NCBI GenBank assembly: GCA_028699735.1 | Contig: JAQVUB010000082.1 | Coordinates: forward strand, 1-8,651 | Source of the DNA: Lentisphaeria bacterium | GTDB lineage: Bacteria > Verrucomicrobiota > Lentisphaeria > Oligosphaerales > Oligosphaeraceae | Direction: 5' to 3' | Length of the DNA stretch: 8,651 nucleotides | Shown here: positions 1 through 6,113 of the stretch, in pieces | Layout of the letters: each line of letters begins with the position of its first letter | Position numbering within the stretch: position 1 is the stretch's first letter | The notes under the pieces: generated by a model | Database searches by the model: none | What the model saw: the letters and a program-made list of their open reading frames with translations, nothing else | What the model was told of the DNA's origin: nothing | Program-made: the position numbers and the translations under genes

Positions 1-6
1 CTCCAT
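1..6 (-). CDS. Possible start of the next minus-strand gene, cut by the window edge
   Basis: Reading the minus strand, an ATG at 6-4 follows a strong GGAGGG Shine-Dalgarno (complement of 10-15) with a spacer of about four bases, slightly short but usable. Only two codons (Met-Glu) lie inside the window, so the product is unknown. The gap of about 160 bp after the OYE stop suggests it may have its own leader or promoter rather than tight coupling. The call rests only on the ribosome-binding site and start codon. Confidence 0.35.
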
Positions 7-7
7 A

Positions 8-38
8 TTCCCTCCGACACATGTTGACAAGGAGGGAA
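8..38 (-). promoter_or_regulatory. Hairpin that would bury a Shine-Dalgarno
   Basis: The minus-strand transcript would read TTCCCTCC (38-31), a 15-base loop (30-16), then GGAGGGAA (15-8), one T, and ATG (6-4). The two arms are perfectly complementary over 8 bp, and the 3' arm contains the whole ribosome-binding site. Such a stem could hold translation off until melted or bound, as in thermosensor, protein-operator or attenuator leaders. It has no trailing U-tract, so it is a poor intrinsic terminator. The same inverted repeat could instead be a DNA operator. The pairing is directly visible; the regulatory role is inferred. Confidence 0.5.
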
Positions 39-120
39 CTTACCACATAGGGTTCAAGGTACAAGCATGACATTTTGCACAGCGATCTCTTACCTCAACG
101 CAACAACCTTTAAAAAATTT

Positions 121-166
121 TCGAGTATTTTTGTGTTTTTTCGTTGTTAAAAAAGTGGTTAAAAAA
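121..166. repeat. Degenerate CACGAAAA-family repeat with a duplicated 12-bp tail
   Basis: Bases 121-154 match the reverse complement of the repeat at 1618-1656 at most positions, sharing the core GTGTTTTTTCGTTGT. The two copies therefore flank the OYE gene in opposite orientation. The tail is a tandem pair, GTTGTTAAAAAA (143-154) and GTGGTTAAAAAA (155-166), with one mismatch. It lies between the OYE stop and the next leader. I see no strong promoter in the rest of 39-120. Confidence 0.6.
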
Positions 167-167
167 T

Positions 168-1607
168 TCATGATTTATTTTTCAGGATGGTTTTGAGCTG
201 TTCGGCTTCCGGTCGCAATTTATAGTATTGATCGAGGGGGTAACAGCCTGAGACGAAGCCGCAGCGCGGGGCATTTGTGCAATCGCCGAAGGTTCGGCAG
301 ATGCGTTTGCGATCGAGGGGTTTGCCGGAAATCATGTCGCAGTAGATATCGGGATAGGAGAGCACCATTCTGCCGATGCCGACCCAGTCGGTCCAGCCCT
401 TGGCGACCGTATATTCTGCCACATGAGGGAGAAATTCCTGGAGGCAGCTGTAGCCGGAGCCGACGATCTTCATCGCGGGTCGCAGTTGTTTCAGTCGCTG
501 CACGGCTTTCAGGTGTCTGGCCACATTGTAGAGAGGGTTTTGCGGCATTTCATAGCCATCGCAGACCGGATAGTATGCGGGGCGTTGCAGATGTACGTTG
601 TAATATGGGCTGCCGACCGTCGCACAAATGAATTGCACGCCATACTCCATCAGCAGATCGACGAACTTGACGGTTTCCTGAAGATTTTCATCCATATCGA
701 GGCCAGTGCCGTCGCCGCCGAAGGCATAGGGATACTCTTTTTCCATCCATTGCATGGGCATGCCGATGCCGTCTGCACCCTTGACAAAGGGGAGGATATC
801 AAAGAGGCTGAGGCGGGCGGAGATCGGGAAGTCCGGGCAGGCTTTCCGGATTCCATCTGCAATTTCCCGGAAGAAGCGGGTACGGTTTTCGAAGGATCCG
901 CCATAGGAGCCCGGGCGGTCATATGCGGAGAGCAGTTCATGGCCCAGGTAGCCGTGAGCATGTTTGATATCGACAAAGTCAAAACCCGCTCTGCGGGCAA
1001 TCGTGGCGGCTTGAATAAAGGCGCTGATAATCTCTTCCAGCTCGGCATCGCTGACAATATTTTCCGGGCCGTTGCCGAATTTGCGATCGAGCAGGGGATG
1101 CGTATAGGCCGTGCGTGAGGCCAGAATGTGCGGGTCATCCGGGTGTGAATAGCGTCCGGAATGGGTAAGCTGCAAGCCGATGACCAGCTCTTCCCCTGCA
1201 CCGAATTTCTGCCGGTGGGTTTCCCGCATTTCCCGGCAGAGAGCTGTCAGGGCTTCTGCGGTATGTTCGGCGATCATCAGTTGGTTCGGGTTGCTGCGCC
1301 CGGCATGCATGACGGCAGCTGCTTCGGTTCCATAAAGCAGTTTTGCGCCGGATTCGGCGAAACGCAGCCAGCGCCGCCGGGTCAATTCACTGGGAGTGCC
1401 GTTCCGCTGGCAATCCCATCCCTCCATCGGCAGGATGGCCCAGCGGTTGGCAAAGCTGAAAGGGCCGCAGTGCAAGGGTTGTGCAAGAGCAGCGGATGCG
1501 TCGCAGGGTGGTTTGTCATTCAGAGGAATGTCAATCTTTTCCGCAGCAAGATATTCACGGAATTCGGATGGACTTTTTAACGAACTGATTTTGCGGTATT
1601 GGGACAT
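168..1607 (-). CDS. Old Yellow Enzyme-family NADH:flavin oxidoreductase
   Basis: A 479-residue, predicted cytoplasmic FMN-dependent oxidoreductase with a TIM-barrel OYE domain, expected to reduce activated double bonds with NAD(P)H. Family marks in order: PMEGWD near residues 60-65, QLTHSGRYS at 146-154, HAHGYLGHELLS at 216-227, YGGSFENRTRF at 235-245, and VGIGRMVLSYPD at 409-420. At the usual His-x-x-His/Asn substrate pair the sequence reads IKHAHGY, so the first position is Lys215 and the second is His218. The C-terminus has four cysteines at regular spacing (437, 443, 449, 455), unlike the CxxCxxxC cluster of 2,4-dienoyl-CoA reductases. The C-terminal FAD/NAD domain of those roughly 650-residue enzymes is absent. 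The ATG at 1607 has only a weak AGGCGAG upstream. It is the last of three consecutive redox genes. Family is confident; substrate is unknown. Confidence 0.93.
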   Translation of the reverse strand: MSQYRKISSLKSPSEFREYLAAEKIDIPLNDKPPCDASAALAQPLHCGPFSFANRWAILPMEGWDCQRNGTPSELTRRRWLRFAESGAKLLYGTEAAAVMHAGRSNPNQLMIAEHTAEALTALCREMRETHRQKFGAGEELVIGLQLTHSGRYSHPDDPHILASRTAYTHPLLDRKFGNGPENIVSDAELEEIISAFIQAATIARRAGFDFVDIKHAHGYLGHELLSAYDRPGSYGGSFENRTRFFREIADGIRKACPDFPISARLSLFDILPFVKGADGIGMPMQWMEKEYPYAFGGDGTGLDMDENLQETVKFVDLLMEYGVQFICATVGSPYYNVHLQRPAYYPVCDGYEMPQNPLYNVARHLKAVQRLKQLRPAMKIVGSGYSCLQEFLPHVAEYTVAKGWTDWVGIGRMVLSYPDIYCDMISGKPLDRKRICRTFGDCTNAPRCGFVSGCYPLDQYYKLRPEAEQLKTILKNKS

Positions 1608-1617
1608 GGTTCTCGCC

Positions 1618-1656
1618 TTTTTTTACAACGAAAAAACACGAAAAGGCACGAAAATT
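1618..1656. repeat. CACGAAAA-family intergenic repeat
   Basis: A run of T followed by ACAACGAAAAAACACG and AAAAGGCACGAAAA, two or three imperfect copies of a CACGAAAA-type word. It resembles both outer arms of the large inverted repeat (5588-5612 and 6068-6091) and is the inverted partner of 121-154. It fills most of the 66-bp gap between the FAD gene stop and the OYE start and ends 10 bp before the OYE ATG, so the OYE ribosome-binding region sits at its edge. Confidence 0.65.
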
Positions 1657-1673
1657 ATTATAGATGTGCAGCA

Positions 1674-3572
1674 TCAGGTTGGAGGCTGGTAAATTTTACC
1701 GGAGCGGAAATTATTCCAGACGTTTTCGAACCAGCCTGCGTTGTCGGGCAGCGGGCGGCAGGGCTGCCATTGCGAATGGAAGGAACCCTGCCGGAATTCG
1801 GTTTCCAGCACCTGGCTGCGGAATTCCGGATTTTCCGGCTGGCAGTGCCAGGGCAGTTTCGAATGCAGTGTGATTCCCGGTTTATCGATGGTCAGGGCTC
1901 CGCCCCGGGAGCCAGTTCCGGACTCGATTTGCTTCAGGATTGCTGAGAGATAGGCTTGCTGTGCTACGAGCAATTGCTCATTGCGCAGGGTTTCAATGCG
2001 TTCGTCCACCGACAGCCCTCCCAGGCCAGCCTGCAGGGAAATCCTCCACTGTTCTTCACTTTCCGCCAGGGCTCGTGTGACCAGCGCCGCTTCCCGCAGA
2101 AAAGCTCCTGCGTCACTCATGCGGCGCTGCAGGACTTTTCGTCCTTTTTTCCAATCGCGGTCACCGGGAAGCTGGCAGCGTTCCTGCCAGCGGTTCTGAA
2201 AATTTCCGATCAGCTCGGGGAATTCCAGTGCATCCTCTTTTGAGCATGCCACGATATATTCAGCTGCCCGCAGTGCTCCGCATTGCCCGGCATTCAGTGC
2301 GGAACCGCCCGGGCGGGTAATGCCATGCGAACCATTGACTTCACCGATCGGAAAGAGACCTGGCAGATTTTCGGATTCATACCAGATGTTGCCGGCCAGG
2401 CCACCGTTGTTATGCTGGGCACAGACAGCAATTTCCAGCATTTCAGTCGCAAGGTCGATGCCATGATCCCGGTACAGGGTAATGGCTGGAGCGTTGAGCT
2501 GTTGCAGGCGTTCCAGCGGAGTAAACCCAGTGGCATTGCTGTTATGCAGATACTGGCGGCATTCGGAACCCACCTGCTCCCATTGAAAACCTTGCGGGTT
2601 TTTGCGGTAATCCAAAAAGACTTTGCGTTTCCGCTCCCGGGTTTCCCGATAGACAAAGAGGTCAATCAAGGAAGAACCGGGCAGGTGGGAACAGGAAAAG
2701 GGCCACTGGTATCCTTTGAGAAAAATGGCATCGCAGAGTGCGCCGTCGGAAGAATAGTACTCCTGCAGAAATTCGCGCTCATCGCCACCGGAAGGGTCGC
2801 AGGAGACGAAGCGCGGCAGCACCTGCATGTAGCTTCCGGAGACATTCCAGCGGAATTTCAGCGAGGCCAGGCCGAACTGGGATTCGGGGAGGCTCCTGGC
2901 ACGAGCTCCCGCTTCGAGGGCGATGCCAATGGCGCCGGTATGCCCGGGCGGGTAGACGCTGTCGGCATACAAAGCGCCCGGTCCGCCGACGGCAAAGATC
3001 ACGTTGCGGGCAAAGACATATTCCAGATCGCCGGTATCCCGGTTGATAAATACAGCTCCTGCACAGTGTTTCTGATCGCCTGTTCCGGCACAGAGCAGCG
3101 AGATGGCCACACGCCCTTCAAAGACTGGGATTTCCCGCCGTTGCAGTTCCCGGATCATAGCCAGGCACATATCGCGGGAGGTATAAGGGCCGCAACTGCT
3201 GGCACGTCCACGCCGGTCATGATCGGTCTGGTAGCCGACGTAACGACCATACGGGTCATGGGGAAACTGGACGCCGAGACGGATCAGGTTGGCAAAGGCA
3301 AGCGCAGACAGTGCAGATTCGACCAGGGCCAGATCCCCGTGCATGGAACCGCACTGATAAAAATCCTCTGCCATCAAATCCGGACTGTCCGTCGTTTTTC
3401 CCGACAGGCTGAGTTTATAGTAGGTCTGTTTATCGCTGCCGGCATTGATGCTGGTGCCGCAATGCAGGCCCTCTGTGAACAGAGCTATAGAATGCTGCCC
3501 GAGGGCTTCTAATTGCACTGCAGCTGCAAGCCCGGCGGCTCCGCTGCCAATGATCAGCGTATTGATTTTCAT
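1674..3572 (-). CDS. FAD-dependent oxidoreductase of the fumarate reductase / L-aspartate oxidase superfamily
   Basis: 632 residues from the ATG at 3572. The N-terminus MKINTLIIGSGAAGLAAA is a dinucleotide-binding beta-alpha-beta with GSGAAG, directly at the start as the family requires. A GTG at 3602 would add ten residues but lies inside an 11-bp repeat; neither start has a clear Shine-Dalgarno. From the ATG, SDKQTYYKL is near residues 46-54, FAVGGPGALY near 193-202, QHNNGGLAGN near 386-395 (counterpart of AHYTMGG) and GEVNGSHGITRPGGSALNAG near 410-429 (FAD-contacting HGxxRxGG loop). The His and Arg of those last two motifs match catalytic dicarboxylate ligands of the family. The QxHPT motif is missing, its place reading ESQFGLAS, so fumarate or aspartate is unlikely to be the substrate. 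The C-terminal 150 residues are helical and charged. No signal peptide is seen. It lies between SDR and OYE genes. Confidence 0.85.
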   Translation of the reverse strand: MKINTLIIGSGAAGLAAAVQLEALGQHSIALFTEGLHCGTSINAGSDKQTYYKLSLSGKTTDSPDLMAEDFYQCGSMHGDLALVESALSALAFANLIRLGVQFPHDPYGRYVGYQTDHDRRGRASSCGPYTSRDMCLAMIRELQRREIPVFEGRVAISLLCAGTGDQKHCAGAVFINRDTGDLEYVFARNVIFAVGGPGALYADSVYPPGHTGAIGIALEAGARARSLPESQFGLASLKFRWNVSGSYMQVLPRFVSCDPSGGDEREFLQEYYSSDGALCDAIFLKGYQWPFSCSHLPGSSLIDLFVYRETRERKRKVFLDYRKNPQGFQWEQVGSECRQYLHNSNATGFTPLERLQQLNAPAITLYRDHGIDLATEMLEIAVCAQHNNGGLAGNIWYESENLPGLFPIGEVNGSHGITRPGGSALNAGQCGALRAAEYIVACSKEDALEFPELIGNFQNRWQERCQLPGDRDWKKGRKVLQRRMSDAGAFLREAALVTRALAESEEQWRISLQAGLGGLSVDERIETLRNEQLLVAQQAYLSAILKQIESGTGSRGGALTIDKPGITLHSKLPWHCQPENPEFRSQVLETEFRQGSFHSQWQPCRPLPDNAGWFENVWNNFRSGKIYQPPT

Positions 3573-3599
3573 GGAATGTATATTTGCTTGTTTGATGGT

Positions 3600-3622
3600 C
3601 ACGGACGGAACACGGACGGAAC
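3600..3622. repeat. Short remnant of the GGACGGRACAC 11-bp repeat
   Basis: One full unit GGACGGAACAC (3603-3613), nine bases of a second (3614-3622), and CAC before them. This is the word that is repeated 15 times at 8407-8577, here in the GGAAC version. It lies in the 75-bp gap between the SDR stop and the FAD-protein start. The GTG at 3602, which could be mistaken for that gene's start, is part of the repeat. Confidence 0.8.
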
Positions 3623-3647
3623 TTGGCGCAAGCTTGGGCTGTGATTT

Positions 3648-4415
3648 CTACAAACGTTCGACGCAGAGTCCGCCATCGATATGGATGACTTGTCCAGTGG
3701 AATAGGGCAGGGATGCATTGACCAGCATCAAGACCGCTTTGCCGACATCTTCGGGCTGCCCCCAGCGCCGCTGCAAAGTGAGTCCGTCGGCGATCATTTT
3801 ATCGTATTTTTCGCTGACTTTGCTGGTCATGTCGCTTTGGATGACGCCCGGGCGCAATTCATAGACGGCAATGCCGGCCTCGGCCAGGCGCACTGCCCAG
3901 AGTTTGGTGCTCATTGCGAGTGCTGCTTTGGACAGGCAGTATTCTCCACGGTTGATGCTGGCATATTCCGCGGAAATGGAACCGATGTTGATGATGCAGC
4001 GAAAAGAATTATTGGGCTGTGCGATCATGTGTTTGGCGGCGGCCTGAGTCAGAAAAAAGGGGCCGGTCAGATTGATGGAAAGCACACGCTGATAGCTTTC
4101 CTCGGACAGCTCCAGCAAATCGCTTCGCACTTCCGGAGCGACCCCGGCATTGTTGACCAGAACATCCAGCGAAGCAAAATCGCGGATGAAATTCGTCAAC
4201 AGCCTGTCTCGGGCTGCTGACGAAGAAATATCACAGACGTAATACGCAGCCTTAATACCGAATTTTTTCCGGAGCCTGGCTGCTTCAGAGACGGCCTCCG
4301 CATTTTCACTGCGGCCGCAGAAGCCGACGGAGTGGCCACATTCCGCGAGGCTGCGGACAATTCCCGCACCGATTCCGCGGGTTCCGCCGGTGATCAGGAC
4401 ATTCAAAGATGGCAT
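3648..4415 (-). CDS. Short-chain dehydrogenase/reductase (FabG-like SDR)
   Basis: 255 residues, a classical SDR that oxidises or reduces an alcohol/carbonyl with a nicotinamide cofactor in the cytoplasm. Visible motifs: TGGTRGIG (9-16) for the cofactor, Asp62 in CDIS, NNAG (88-91), Asn115, Ser146, and Tyr159-x3-Lys163 (YCLSK), giving a complete Asn-Ser-Tyr-Lys tetrad. The C-terminus GQVIHIDGG is typical of FabG-like members. Arg35 at the end of beta-2 (CGRSE) suggests NADP(H). The start chosen is the ATG at 4415 because GGAG lies 6 bp upstream; an upstream TTG at 4436 would add seven non-homologous residues. It follows hemW by 48 bp and precedes a FAD enzyme and an OYE, so a role in a shared reductive pathway is more likely than fatty-acid synthesis. 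The substrate is unknown. Confidence 0.92.
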   Translation of the reverse strand: MPSLNVLITGGTRGIGAGIVRSLAECGHSVGFCGRSENAEAVSEAARLRKKFGIKAAYYVCDISSSAARDRLLTNFIRDFASLDVLVNNAGVAPEVRSDLLELSEESYQRVLSINLTGPFFLTQAAAKHMIAQPNNSFRCIINIGSISAEYASINRGEYCLSKAALAMSTKLWAVRLAEAGIAVYELRPGVIQSDMTSKVSEKYDKMIADGLTLQRRWGQPEDVGKAVLMLVNASLPYSTGQVIHIDGGLCVERL

Positions 4416-4421
4416 TTTTTT

Positions 4422-4425
4422 CTCC
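4422..4425 (-). promoter_or_regulatory. Shine-Dalgarno deciding the SDR start
   Basis: The minus strand reads CTGGAGAAAAAAATGCC. GGAG is followed by six A residues before the ATG at 4415, near-optimal spacing, which rules in this start over the TTG at 4436. It is one of the few well-formed ribosome-binding sites in the window. Confidence 0.7.
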
Positions 4426-4463
4426 AGTTGATGCAAAAAAATTTGGGGGGGGCAGGTGACGAA

Positions 4464-5573
4464 TTAGATAAGCGCTTCCAGGATATTGTCGTTGAAGAGG
4501 AGTCCTTTTTCAGTTGGCCGTATGGAGTCAAGGTCCAGTTCCAGCAGCTTGAGTTTTTGGAGGTTAATCAGTTCGCCGCTTTTTAGTTTCCATGGGGTGA
4601 AACCGGTCAGCTGTTCGAAATCCTTATACTTCCAGCCGGCAGTCGTTCGCAGACCGAAAGCAAGGATTTCGGCGGCACGTTTATCCGGCGGGAGGATGTC
4701 GTCGATTTGCGGGGCGTGATTCAGCCAGTCCTGAAGGGTTCCAGGATTTGCCGGGCGGTTGATTCCGTTGAAAGAGACGGCTGCTGGTCCGCAGCCAAGG
4801 CAGGTCTGCCCGTGCCAGATTTCAAAATTGTGACGGCAAAACTTATCCGGTTTTGCAAAATTGGAGATTTCGTAACGGAAGAGTCCATGGGCATTGAGGA
4901 TTCGATCCGTGGTCTCCCAGAATGAGCAGAATTCTTCATCATTTTCATCTTTAGGGATACGTTGCGTCAGAGGAGTTCCTTCTTCCAGCATCAGGGCGTA
5001 TGCGGAAAGATGATCCGGAGCCATGGCGCAGGCACGTTGCAGATCTTCCTGCCAGTCAAAAAGAGTCTGATTTGGGACATTGAAAATCAGATCGAGATTC
5101 AGCCGCAGACAAGGTTTTTTTTTGATCTGCTCATGAATATCCTGCAAGTTGTCGAGGCTGCCTTTGCGTCCCATAATCTTGCGTATTTTCGGGTTGAAGG
5201 ATTGGATGCCCAGGCTGATGCGGTTGACGCCAAATTCGGTGGCAATCTGCAGTTTTTCTGCGGTCAGCGAGTTTGGATTGGCCTCCATCGAGAATTCGCA
5301 ATCCGGCAGCAGGCTAAACCAGGTTCGGATCAGGCTTAGCAATCTGGTTAATTCTGGAACGCTCAGCGAGGACGGGGTGCCTCCACCAAGGAAAATTGAG
5401 CGCAGAGGGAGGCATTGGCTTGAATGCCGGGAAAATTCCTCTTCAAGGCGAAGAAGATATTTCTTACGCAGCTCGGAGCTGGAATCCGGGATCGAATAAA
5501 ATGCGCAGTAATCGCATTTTGCTTCGCAGAATGGGATATGGACATATAAAGAATGGAAAGCGGATGGTGACAT
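4464..5573 (-). CDS. hemW: HemW-like radical SAM protein (coproporphyrinogen III oxidase-like)
   Basis: 369 residues from the ATG at 5573, the usual HemW size. HemW proteins bind a [4Fe-4S] cluster, S-adenosylmethionine and heme, and are thought to insert heme into target proteins; they are often misnamed HemN. The N-terminus carries CEAKCDYCAF (C16, C20, C23), the radical SAM CxxxCxxC motif with Phe two residues after the last Cys, which favours HemW over HemN. Further marks: GGGTPS (63-68), EANP (97-100), RISLGIQSF (118-126), DLIFNVPNQT (161-170), and YEISNFAKP with CRHNFEIWHG and GCGPAA (234-265), followed by a C-terminal HemN-type winged-helix region. A 389-residue reading from 5633 would add 20 residues encoded by the inverted-repeat arm and is unlikely. 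No clear Shine-Dalgarno precedes the ATG. Confidence 0.92.
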   Translation of the reverse strand: MSPSAFHSLYVHIPFCEAKCDYCAFYSIPDSSSELRKKYLLRLEEEFSRHSSQCLPLRSIFLGGGTPSSLSVPELTRLLSLIRTWFSLLPDCEFSMEANPNSLTAEKLQIATEFGVNRISLGIQSFNPKIRKIMGRKGSLDNLQDIHEQIKKKPCLRLNLDLIFNVPNQTLFDWQEDLQRACAMAPDHLSAYALMLEEGTPLTQRIPKDENDEEFCSFWETTDRILNAHGLFRYEISNFAKPDKFCRHNFEIWHGQTCLGCGPAAVSFNGINRPANPGTLQDWLNHAPQIDDILPPDKRAAEILAFGLRTTAGWKYKDFEQLTGFTPWKLKSGELINLQKLKLLELDLDSIRPTEKGLLFNDNILEALI

Positions 5574-5640
5574 AGGGGGACATTTTTTTAACCACGAAAA
5601 ACACGAAAAGGCTTGGGGTGGACTGGCGCCCATAACCCAT

Positions 5641-5668
5641 AGTTATCAGTTATCAGTTATCAGTTATC
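5641..5668. repeat. Heptamer AGTTATC, four perfect tandem copies
   Basis: Four consecutive AGTTATC units in the left arm. They mirror 6018-6038 in the right arm and differ by one base from the AGTTGTC units upstream of the AI-2E gene (minus strand of 8593-8613). After a short CAACC-containing linker the sequence passes into GTCC-rich repeats. Confidence 0.9.
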
Positions 5669-5721
5669 AGCCGTCAACCTGTCCATTAAAGTCCATCGTC
5701 TATCGTCCATCGTCCTCGTCC

Positions 5722-5757
5722 ATAAGGTCCATCAGGTCCATAGGGTCCATAAGGTCC
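5722..5757. repeat. 9-bp tandem repeat ATAAGGTCC, four units (left arm)
   Basis: Units are ATAAGGTCC, ATCAGGTCC, ATAGGGTCC and ATAAGGTCC. The right arm (5950-5985) carries the same four in the same order on the opposite strand, with one substitution in the second unit. The preserved order of variant units shows the arms are copies of each other rather than independent expansions. Confidence 0.9.
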
Positions 5758-5758
5758 C

Positions 5759-5877
5759 TCGTCTATCGTCCCTCGTCTATCGTCTATCGTCCCTCGTCTA
5801 TCGTCTATCGTCCCTCGTCTATCGTCTATCGTCCCTCGTCTATCGTCCCTCGTCTATCGTCCCTCGTCTATCGTCCA
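5759..5877. repeat. 17-unit heptamer array TCGTCTA / TCGTCCC
   Basis: Seventeen gap-free heptamers, each beginning TCGTC and varying only in the last two bases: TA (ten), CC (six), and CA in the final unit. The order is A C A A C A A C A A C A C A C A with the CA unit last, so a three-unit higher-order period runs over the first part and an alternating one over the last part. The matching right-arm block (5914-5953) has only five units and a partial one, so this array expanded after the arms formed. Confidence 0.92.
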
Positions 5878-5888
5878 TTATGGCCCAA

Positions 5889-5908
5889 CTTCTTGTTTTT
5901 CGAAGAAG
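5889..5908. repeat. Central hairpin of the inverted repeat
   Basis: CTTCTT and AAGAAG pair across an 8-base loop GTTTTTCG, at the turn-around point between the two arms. The non-repetitive centre is only about 35 bp (5878-5913), leaving no room for an intervening gene. Confidence 0.7.
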
Positions 5909-5913
5909 GTTTT

Positions 5914-5953
5914 TGGACGATAGACGATAGACGAGGGACGATAGACGAGGGAC
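5914..5953. repeat. Heptamer array TAGACGA / GGGACGA (right arm)
   Basis: Five heptamers, TGGACGA, TAGACGA, TAGACGA, GGGACGA, TAGACGA, and a partial GGGAC: the reverse complements of the TCGTCCA, TCGTCTA and TCGTCCC units in the left arm. It is twelve units shorter than its partner. Confidence 0.88.
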
Positions 5954-5985
5954 CTTATGGACCCTATGGACCTTATGGACCTTAT
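5950..5985. repeat. 9-bp tandem repeat GGACCTTAT, four units (right arm)
   Basis: GGACCTTAT, GGACCCTAT, GGACCTTAT, GGACCTTAT: the mirror of 5722-5757. It overlaps the last partial heptamer by four bases because both words share GGAC. Confidence 0.88.
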
Positions 5986-6017
5986 GGACGAGGACGATGG
6001 ACTTTGATGGACAGGCT

Positions 6018-6038
6018 GACAGCTGACAGCTGATAACT
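6018..6038. repeat. Heptamer block, right arm counterpart of 5641-5668
   Basis: Units GACAGCT, GACAGCT and GATAACT, which on the minus strand read AGTTATC, AGCTGTC, AGCTGTC. The innermost two differ from the left arm by two transitions each, and there is one unit fewer. Confidence 0.82.
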
Positions 6039-6113
6039 ATGGGCTGTGGGCGCCAGCCCACCCTAAGTCTTTTCGTGCCTTTCGTGGTTAATTTTCCGGA
6101 TGGAGTCGACATA

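Larger units (their letters stand above)
5588..6091. repeat. 504-bp imperfect inverted repeat made of nested tandem repeats
   Basis: Fills most of the 540-bp gap between prmC and hemW. The outer 60 bases (5588-5647 and 6032-6091) align without gaps at 53 of 60 positions, and all seven differences are transitions. Moving inward, both arms hold the same modules in the same order: a CACGAAAA block, a GGGTGG/CTGGCGCCC block, AGTTATC-type heptamers, a TGTCCATYAAAGTCCATCGTC block, four 9-bp units, and TCGTCYM heptamers. They meet at a small hairpin near 5889-5908. The left arm is longer through extra heptamers. No protein gene is supported here; open frames through it are only repeat translations. 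It may be a miniature non-autonomous element or a duplication-inversion; no target-site duplication is evident. Confidence 0.9.

Noticed and set aside
8..38. Intrinsic terminator after the OYE gene
   Set aside because: The stem is good but it is not followed by a U-tract on the minus strand. Its position one base before an ATG fits a translational leader better.
24..52. Plus-strand promoter with TTGACA at 24-29
   Set aside because: No -10 resembling TATAAT at the right spacing (ATAGGG there), and no plus-strand gene follows.
2283..3512. 409-residue plus-strand open frame
   Set aside because: It lies wholly antisense to the FAD protein gene, whose frame shows clear FAD-binding motifs. The plus-strand translation has no recognisable family features and no ribosome-binding site was noted. 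It is most likely a by-product of codon bias.
5574..5633. 20-residue N-terminal extension of HemW (MGASPPQAF...)
   Set aside because: It is encoded by the outer arm of the inverted repeat. Starting at 5573 gives the usual HemW length and puts the radical SAM cysteines at the usual distance from the N-terminus.
5759..5877. CRISPR array
   Set aside because: Units are only 7 bp with no unique spacers, and no cas genes are present. The 11-bp array at 8407-8577 fails for the same reason.
5588..6091. Arm differences kept as G-U pairs in an RNA hairpin
   Set aside because: All seven differences in the outer 60 bp are transitions, but about half would give G-U on the plus-strand RNA and half on the minus-strand RNA. 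They therefore do not point to selection for RNA pairing on one strand.
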